DNA of 64,000 nt, taken from assembly GCF_900460065.1 (NCBI RefSeq), contig NZ_UAVD01000033.1:186001-250000 (forward strand). The letters are read 5' to 3'. Source of the stretch: Streptomyces griseus. GTDB lineage: Bacteria; Actinomycetota; Actinomycetes; Streptomycetales; Streptomycetaceae. A program made the translations under genes and the position numbers. Of the stretch, positions 1-9,300 are shown in pieces. Within the stretch, counting starts at the first letter, position 1, and each line of letters begins with the position of its first letter. Below the pieces are notes generated by a model. That model was not told where the DNA came from, made no database searches, and saw only the letters and a list, made by a program, of their open reading frames with translations.

Positions 1-2
1 AT

Positions 3-71
3 GACACCGACGGTCACATCCGTGGGCGCCTGCTGTTCGCCGCTGCGCGCAGGCCTCGAACGCCCGGCTGA
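3..71 (+). CDS. possible 3' end of an upstream gene (partial)
   Basis: From position 3 the third frame stays open to a TGA at 69-71, giving a basic tail that ends RRPRTPG. It could be the C-terminus of a gene that starts outside the window, but 22 codons are too few to recognise a family, and chance open reading is common at this base composition. No other coding signal is seen before 395. Confidence 0.2.
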   Translation, partial: DTDGHIRGRLLFAAARRPRTPG

Positions 72-394
72 AATGTGGCCCATCCCGAGCCGCTCGACAC
101 CATCGAGCGGAATCCGGTCGAGGTGCTGAACGTCCGACCACCGCACCGACCGATCTTCGGTACCCGGAACCCGGGACCGTCGCCGCCGCGGGAACCGCTC
201 GGCGACGTCGCCCGGTGCGGGGACGCGACGGCCGGCCACGGCCGGGGGACGGTCGCGGCCGGCGGGGTGCACGAGTGGGAGTTCGAAGACAACAGGGGAC
301 CGCTCCGTGCGGGCCCCGGGCAGAGTCCTTGCGTGCGCACGCGATCTTCCGACGCGGCGTCATGCCTGACTGGGGTGGCAGGAAGGGGTCCGGC
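72..394. other. leader region before the NRPS-PKS gene
   Basis: About 320 bases without a convincing gene. The reading frame of the downstream NRPS-PKS stays open through most of it, but the peptide is Arg/Gly/Pro-rich low-complexity sequence with no domain, and a good ribosome binding site sits only before 395. The stretch probably holds the promoter of Line A. A perfect palindrome at 331-342 is the only clear structural element I see. Confidence 0.45.
331..342. promoter_or_regulatory. perfect 12-bp palindrome upstream of Line A
   Basis: GCGTGCGCACGC is its own reverse complement and lies 52 bases before the ATG at 395. This could be an operator or a chance G+C palindrome. No -10/-35 pair can be placed next to it with confidence. 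Confidence 0.25.
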
Positions 395-3300
395 ATGAGC
401 CTTCGCGTGCTCGCTCGTATGTATGCCGACGGTGAGATGTCGACGACGGAGGTCCTGGCCGAGCTCGGCAGACGCGTGGACATCCCGCTGTCCGAGGGGC
501 AGCGCGGCCTGTGGGCGCTCGCCAGGATGGAACCGGAGACCTACGCGTACAACGTTCCCGTGTGCTTCTCGGCCGCGGACGTGGACACCGCGGCGCTACA
601 GGCCGCGTTCCGCGACACGCTGTTCCGGCATCCGCTTCTCTCGGCCACGGTCCGCGAGACGGACGACGGGCCGCGTCTGGTCCACGCGGACCCGGACGGC
701 TTCTTCGTCGAGGAGGCGGACATCTCCGACGTGCCGTCCGACCGGGTGCCGAACCTTCTGCGGGAGCGGGCGAAGCAGCCGTTCGACCTGGCCGGTGATC
801 CCTTGACCAGGCTGGCCGTCCTGCGCCGCTCCGCGTCCGAGGCGTACGTTCTGCTGGTCGTCCACCACCTCGTGATCGACGGAGTGTCGGGGCGTCTCGT
901 CACCGACACGCTGTTCGGCTCGTACCGGGCGCGCGTCGAGGGGCGGGACGTGCCGGTCGAGCGGGGATCCGCCTCGTTCGGTGAGTTCGTCGCGTGGGAG
1001 CAGGACGCGCTCGCCGGCGAACGCGCGAAGGAGGACCGCGAGTTCTGGGTGCGGGAACTCGCCGGCGCGGAGGTCCTCACGGGGTTACCCTCGCAGGTCG
1101 CCCTGGAGCCGGACGCGCCGCACACGGGCGAGGTGTACACCAGTCGGCTGCCGAAGGAACGGGCCGCCGCCATCACCGCCTTCGCCGCTTCCCAGGGGAT
1201 CAGCCCGGGGATCTTCTTCCTGGCGGCCTTCCAGACCCTGCTGCACCGGTACACCGGAAGCGAGGACCTCGTCATCGGGATGCCGGTGGCCGGGCGCCCC
1301 ACGGAACGCTTCGACCCGATCGTCGGCTGCTTCATCAACACACTGCCCGTACGGAGCAGACCGAACGCCTCCGAGCCGTTCACATCCTTCGCCCTGCGGG
1401 TGCGGTCCACGGTGCTCGACGTGCTCGAGCACGGGAACTACCCGTTCCACCGGATCGTGGGCGATCTCGGCGCCCGGGGAGTGAACCCGCGGTCGCCGCT
1501 CTACCAGATCGTCTACAACTACCAGGATTCCGCGCTCTCAGGACATCTGGCCGAGCGGGCTCGCGCCACCGGCGAGGCGGACTTCGAACTCGTCGACGGC
1601 CTGTACCAGCTGGGTGAGTACGACCTCACGGTGGACGTGGCCCCCGGCGACGGGTTCCTGGTGAACTGGAAGTACCACCCCGACGCCTTCTCGGCCGACG
1701 CCGTGGCGAGCATGGCGGAGCACTTCACCACCCTGGTGGCCGGCATCCTCGACGCGGACGGGCAGGCGCCGCTGGGCGAACTCAACCTCCTCGACGAGGA
1801 AGAACGGCACCTCGTCATCGAGGCGGGGAACCGCACCGAGACCGACTTTCCCGCGCATCGAACGTGCTGGGACCTCTTCGCGGAACGGGCGGAGGCAACC
1901 CCGGACGCCCCGGCCGTCACCTGCGGGGAGCGGACTCTCACCTATCGCGGACTCGCGGACCGCAGCTCGGCGCTGGCACAGGCGCTGACACGTCGGGGCA
2001 TCGGCCCCGGGGACGTCGTCGGGGTCTGCTACGAGCGGTCGACCGACCTGGTCGCGGCTCTCCTCGCCGTCATGAGAACCGGCGCCGCCTACCTGCCCCT
2101 GGACAGCCGACTGCCGGCCGAACGCCTCTCCTACATGATCGAGGACAGCGGCGCGCAACTCGTCGTCTGCCACGAGGCGGTGATGGACGGGCTGGCCGCC
2201 GCGGGGATGCCGAGGGCGAGGCTGTACCCGACGGACCGCCAGGACGACCAGGCCGACCGGGGCCGGGCGGCGGGGGAGACCACCACCGCCGACGCACCGG
2301 CGCCTTCGGCCCCGGCGCCGCGGGCCGCCTACATCATCTACACCTCGGGCAGCACCGGCAGGCCCAAGGGCGTCGTCGTCCCGCACCCGGCGCTCACCAA
2401 CTTCCTGCTGGCCATGGCGCGGACGCTGGACGTGACCTCCGAGGACCGGCTGTTGGCCATCACCACCCACAGCTTCGACATCGCCGCCCTGGAGCTCTAC
2501 CTCCCACTGATCACCGGCGGTCAGGTCTGCGTCTCCGATTCGGCCACGGCCGCCGATGCCACCCTGCTGGCCGACAGGATCGCCGACTGGCGGCCCACCG
2601 TCATGCAGGCCACTCCGGCGACCTGGGCCATGCTGGTGCGCGTCGGATGGCAGAACACCGAAGGCGTCACGATGCTGTGCGGCGGCGAGGCGCTGCCCGA
2701 AGGCCTGAAGGACCAACTCGTGGCGCGCGGCGAGGCCTGGAATCTGTACGGGCCCACGGAGACGACCATCTGGTCGGCGGCCAAGCGGCTGCTCCCCGAG
2801 GAGCCGGTGACCATCGGCAGTCCCATCGCCAACACCCGGCTGTACGTCCTCGACCGGAACCTGGGCCCGCTGCCCGTCGGCGTGACCGGCGAACTGCACA
2901 TCGCAGGCGACGGGGTCGCCCTGGGCTACCACCGGAAGCCCGAGTTGACGGCCGAGCGCTTCCTGGACAACCCGTTCGCCCCCGGACGGCTGTACCGGAC
3001 CGGCGACCGCGCGCGGCGACTGCCGAACGGCGAGATCGTCGTCCTGGGCCGGATGGACAACCAGGTCAAACTGCGCGGCCACCGCATCGAACCCGGCGAG
3101 ATCGAGGCGGTGCTCGATGCCCGTCCCGAGATCGGCCGAAGCGTCGTCCTGCTCGAACACGTCGGTCTGTCCGACAGGCTGACGGCCTACTGCACCGGGA
3201 GCGGGGACGCGGCGGTCGACACCGCGCTGCTGCACGCGGAACTCGCCAGAACCCTTCCCGCCTACATGCTGCCCGCCGCGTACGTGGTGCTGGACGCCTT

Positions 3301-6300
3301 TCCGCTCACGCCGCACGGCAAGGTCGACCGGGCGAAGCTCGCCGAGACCGCCCGGGCGGTGCCGCTCCCGGCCGCCGACGGCCCGGTGGCCGGGCTCGAC
3401 ATCGAGCGGACCGTGCGCGGGATCTTCGAAGAGGTGCTGGGCTCCCGCGACATCGATCGCGCCGCGGGCTTCTTCGACATCGGCGGAGACTCGTTCGCGG
3501 CCATCGAAGCGGTGGAGCGGATCAACCGCGAGTTCGGCCGCTCGTTGCGGCCCACCAGCCTCTTCGCGCACCCGTCCGTCGCGACGATGGCCCGACACCT
3601 GGCGGGGCCGCCCCCCGCCGGCAGCGCATCCGCCGGGCAGGTCCCCGCCGGGCGCGAACGCGCCGGGCAGGCGCCCGCGGTGCGGCCGGTCGAGCCCGAG
3701 CGGAGCCCCGGTCCGTCCCGGGCGACTCCGGCGGCGGACGACGCCTCACTCGATGACGCGATAGCGGTGATCGGCATCTCCTGCCGGTTCCCGGGGGCCG
3801 GGGACCACCGCGCGTTCTGGTCCGCGCTCGTGGAAGGCCGCAGCGGCGGCACGTCGTGGTCGGTCGAGGAACTGCGCGCGCTCGGCGTGCCGGATGAGCT
3901 GATCACCAGAACCGGCTACGTGCCGCAGCGGTCGGTCGTGGACGGCAGGGCGGAGTTCGACGCGGCGTTCTTCGACATCTCCCCCCGCGACGCCGAGTTC
4001 ATGGACCCACAGGCGCGCTTGCTGCTGCAACACGCGTGGCAGGCCCTGGAGGACGCCGGCTACCGCCCGGAGGACGTCCCCGCCACCAGCGTCACGACGT
4101 CCACGAGCACCAACTTCTACCAGGCCCTCCTTCCGGCCCTGATGGCGAACGCCGCGGGCCCGCGGGTCCTGGCGAGCTCCGAGACCTACGCCGCGTGGCT
4201 GTTCGCCCAGGGCGGCACGGTCCCCACGATGATCTCCACGAAGCTGGGCCTGCACGGCCCCAGCATGGCCGTGAGCACCAACTGCTCCTCCGCTCTGAGC
4301 GCGGTGCACGTCGCCTGTCGGGGACTTCTGGCGGGCGATGCCGACCAGGCGATCGTCGGCGCGGCCAGCCTGTTCTCCGCGGGGGAACTGGGATACGTGC
4401 ACCAGCCGGGTCTGAACTTCTCCAGCGACGGGCACAGCCGCGCGTTCGCCGACGGCGCCGACGGCATGTCCGGCGGTGAAGGGGTCGGCGTGGTCGTCCT
4501 CAAGCGCGCCGGTGAGGCGATCGCCGCCGGCGACCACGTCTACTGCCTGATCCGCGGTGTCGCGGTGAACAACGACGGCGGTGACAAGGCGGGGTTCTAC
4601 GCGCCGAGTGTGCGCGGCCAGGCCGATGTGATCCGCAAGGCGCTGGACAGGGCGGGCACGGACCCGTCGACGATCAGCTACGTCGAAGCGCACGGCACGG
4701 GCACGAGGCTCGGCGATCCCATCGAGGTCGCGGCGCTGACCGAGGCGTACCGCCACTACACGGACCGCAGCCAGTTCTGCGGCATCGGCTCGGTCAAGAG
4801 CAACATCGGCCACCTGGACGCGGCCGCGGGGATCGCCGGCCTCATCAAGGTGGCCCTGGCACTCCAGCACGGAGAGGTGCCGCGCACCCTGCACGGCGAC
4901 GTGCCGAGCACGGAGATCGACTGGGAGGAGTCCCCGTTCTTCGTGGCCGACCGGAATCTCCCGCTGGACGGCGACGGGCCCGCGCGGGCCGGGTTGAGCT
5001 CCTTCGGGATCGGCGGCACCAACGTGCACGCGGTGCTGGAGCAGGCGCCCGCCGGTGCGCGGTCCGCCGGACGCCCCGGCCCCCAGGCCGTGATCCTCTC
5101 CGCCCGCGACGGCGGGCAACTCGGCGTCCTCGTACGGCAGCTGCTGGAGTTCCTGCCGGGATACCGGGACGCGCACGGCGATCTGGCGTCGCTCGCCTAC
5201 ACGTTGCAGGTCGGACGGCGGGCGATGGCCGAACGCGTGGTCTTCGTCGCGAACGACGTCGACGGGCTGATCGCGGCCCTTCGGGACCACGTCGACCGCG
5301 GCGGGCGCGGAACGGTGTTCGCAGGTACGGCCCGGCGGCCCGAGGACCAGCTGCTCGGCCTCTTCGACCGCCCCGGGGAGCTGCGCGACCTGGTCGCGGG
5401 ATGGGTCGAACGCGGGCAGTGGGACAGGATCGCACCCCTGTGGGTCAACGGCGTCGACATCGACTGGCGTGCCCACCACGGCGCGCGTCCGCCGGTGCGC
5501 GTGAGCCTGCCGACGTATCCGTTCGCCGGGAAACGGTACTGGCCGGCCGCCGGGGCGGTACCGGTCGCACCGACCGTCCCCGACCTGCCCGGCACCGTGC
5601 CGGCGCCCCGGGGCCCCGACCCGCTCGACGCGGCCTCGCTGCTCGCGGCGGCGGCCGGGACCGAGAGCGTCCAGACGTTCCTGTCCGGTCGTGCGTCCGC
5701 CACCGACGAGATGGACGGACTCTCCCGCCCGCTCGTGCTCGCACAGCTCGTGGCGGCGGGACTCCTCGACGGGCCGGCGCGTCGCGACCCGGTCGGGCAG
5801 GGGGTGACGCCGTCCTTCGCCCAGTGGCTCGACCATACGGTGGCGGTGCTGCTGAGCCACGGAGAGCTCGTGCGCGAGGGCGGGTTCCTGGCGCCCGGGG
5901 AGGGTGCGCCGGGCCTCGAACAGGCATGGCGTTCCTGGCGTGCCTGGACGGACGCCCACGCCGAGGATCCGGAGCTGGCGGCCAAGACCGGGCTGACCGA
6001 GCGCATGGTCGAGGCCCTGCCCGCGATCCTGACGGGGCGGACGAAGGCCACGGCGGTCATGTTCCCGGGCGGCTCGTTCGAACTGGTCGAAGCGGCGTAC
6101 CGGGGGAACGCGACGGCCGACTACTTCAACGACGTGACGGCAGGGGCGGTGCGCGCGGAGGCGGACGCCCGCCGCGACGGGATCCGGCTGCTGGAGATCG
6201 GCGCGGGCACCGGCAGCACCAGCGAACGCGTCTTCGCCCGGCTGACGGGCCGTGACCTCGCCGAGTACCGCTACACGGACGTGTCGAAGGCGTTCCTGAT

Positions 6301-9300
6301 CGACGCGGAGCGGCGGTTCGCCGATCGTGTGCCGTACGTGTCCTTCTCCACCTTCGACGTCGAGCGGGAGCCGGGCTCACAGGGACTCACCACGGGCGGC
6401 TACGACATCGTCGTCGCCAACAACGTCCTGCACGCCACCCGGGACATCGTGCTTGCGGTGCGTCACGCCCGGGCGCTGCTGGCCCCCGGCGGAGTCCTCG
6501 TGCTCAACGAGCTCGCCCGCAACGACTGGTGGTCGCACCTGACCTTCGGGCTCCTCGAAGGCTGGTGGCGGTTCACGGACGGAAGGCGCATCCCGGGCGG
6601 TCCCGCGCTGTCCTCGGACGCGTGGCGCGCGGTGTTGCGGGAGTGCGGGTTCGACACGGTCGAACTGCTGGCGGAGCCCGCCCGCGCCCTGGGCCAGCAG
6701 GTGCTGCTGGCGCGCGCCGGTTCGCCCGTCCCGCGCCGGGATCCGCGGCCCGCCGCGACCGGTTCGGCCCAGGAGCACGTCCGCGCGACCGTCGAGCGGA
6801 TCCTCGCCGAGACGCTGAAGCTGACCGCGGACGAGCTCGCGGCCGACAAGCCGTTCGCCGACTACGGACTGGACTCGCTCACCGGCGTCTCCCTGGTGCA
6901 GCGGCTCAACGAGTCGCTGGGCACCGACCTCGATCCGAGCGTGCTGTTCGAGAATCCGTCGATCACCCGGCTGACGGCTTTCGTCGTCGAGGAGGAGGGC
7001 GCCGCCCTCACGGCCGCGCACCCCGAGGCGTCCCCGGCCCCCGAGGCGCCCGCGGTACCGGAGGCGCCCGCGCTGTCCGGGCCGTCCGCGGCACCAGGGC
7101 GGTCCGTGGCGCCCGGGCTCTCCCCGGTGCCCTCGCCCTCCGCAGCGCCCGAGCGGTCCGCGGCACGCGCGTCCGCGGCACCCGAGCCGTCCGCGGCCCG
7201 CCGGTCGTCCCCGGTGCCCGAGCTGTCAACGGCGTCCGGGGCGTCGGGCGGCGGTCGGGAGCCCGTCGCGATCGTCGGCATGAGCGGCCGGTTCCCCGGC
7301 GCCCGGGACACCGACGCGTTCTGGGACCTGCTGGCGTCCGGCCACGACGCCGTCTCGAAGGTGGACCGCTGGGACCTCGCGTCGCTGGGCAGCGTCTGCC
7401 TGGACGGCGGCCTCCTCGACGGCGTCGACGAGTTCGACCCGCTCTTCTTCGGGATCTCCGGTGCGGAGGCCGTCTACATGGAGCCGCAGCAGCGGCTGTT
7501 CCTCCAGGAAGCCTGGCGGGCACTGGAGGACGCGGGCCACGCGGGCGAGTCGCTCGACCGCGACCGGTGCGGTATCTACGTGGGCTGCGCCGCGGGCGAC
7601 TACCTGGATCTGACCGGGCCGGCCGACTACCCGGGCCAGGCGCTGTGGGGCAATATGAACTCGCTCGTGCCCTCCCGCATCGCGTACTACCTGGACCTGC
7701 ACGGGCCCGCGCTCGCGGTCGACACCGCGTGCTCCAGCTCGCTGGTCTCCCTCTACCTCGCGTGTCAGGCGCTGTGGGCGGGCGAGGTCACCACGGCGAT
7801 CGCGGGCGGGGTCTACGTACAGAACTCGCCGCGGCTGTACCTGGCGGCGTCACGCGCCGGGATGCTCTCCCCGACGGGCCGATGCCGTGCGTTCGACCAG
7901 GCGGCCGACGGATTCGTGCCCGCCGAGGGGGTCGGCGCGCTGATCCTCAAGCGGCTCTCGGACGCCGAGGCGGACGGCGACCACATCCACGGGGTGATCC
8001 GTGGCATCGGGATCAACCACAACGGCACGACGAACGGGATCGCCGCGCCGAACGGGACCTCGCAGGAACGGCTGATCCGGGAGATCTACCAGGACTTCGG
8101 CATCGACCCCGCGGGCATCGGCCTGGTCGAAGCACACGGCACCGGAACCAGGCTCGGCGATCCGGTGGAGTTCCGGGCGCTCGATCGCGCGTTCCGCGGC
8201 TTCACGGACGCCGAGCGGTTCTGCTCGCTCGGCTCGACCAAGGCCTCCATCGGCCACGCGCAGGCCGCGGCCGGCGTGATCGGCGTCATCAAGACCCTGC
8301 TGGCGATGAGGCACGAGGTGATCCCCGGTCTGCCCCACCACACGGAGACGAACTCCAGCGTCACGCTCGCCGGCAGCCCGTTCTTCGTACACACGGAGCC
8401 GAGGCGGTGGGCCGCGCCGGAGGACGGCAGGCGGCGCGCCGCGGTCACATCGCTCGGTGCGAGCGGAACCAACGCCCACGCCGTCATCGAGCAGCCGCCG
8501 GGGACACCCGCCGCGCCGCGGAGCAGGCGGGACGGCCCCTGGCTGATCGTGCTGTCCGCGGCGACGGAGCACGCCCTGCGCGACCAGGTGGCCCGGCTCG
8601 CGCGCCACTGCCGCGAGCACCCGGACCTCGACGCCGGCGACGTGAGCCACACCCTCCTCCTCGGCCGCAGGCACCTGAGGCACCGATGGGCGAGCGTGGT
8701 CCGGGACCTCGCGGATCTGGAGAGCCGGTGCGCCGCCCGGCTCTCCGGGCAGGACGCACCGGCGCGGAGCGCGGACGCGGGGTTGGGCGCCCTCGCCCGG
8801 CAGTTCCTCGACGGCGGGGCACCGGACTTCGCCGCGTTGTTCCGCGACGGCCGCCACCGCCGCGTCCCGCTGCCCGGCTACCCCTTCGAGCGGGAGCGGT
8901 ACGCGCTGCCGGTCCGTGCGGCGGTGGACGACGGCTCCCGAGGCGGCGGGGACGTCCTCACCGGTGACGAGTTCTACCTGCGTGAACACCGGGTGCGGGG
9001 GACCGGGATCGCCCCGGGGGCCATGTATCTCCGGTGGGCCGCCGCAGCCGCGCAGCGGACCGCGAGCGACGCGGTCCACCTGCGTGACGTCGTCTTCCTG
9101 CGCCCCCTCTCGGTGTCGGGGTCTCCGCGCGCACTGAAGGTCGACCTCCGGGCGGACGGTGACGCCACCCGGTTCACGGTGTCCTCCACAGAGTCCGCCG
9201 GGGACGAGCCCGTACTCCACTGCCAGGGTGAGGTGTCCGCCGTGCGGCCGACGGCCGCACGGACGCTCGACCTGCCCGCGCTGCTGCGGGAGATGCCCTC

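Noticed and set aside
215..394. N-terminal extension of the NRPS-PKS upstream of 395
   Set aside because: In frame, but basic low-complexity sequence with no ribosome binding site; ATG 395 has AGGAAGGGG and starts a docking-like helix.
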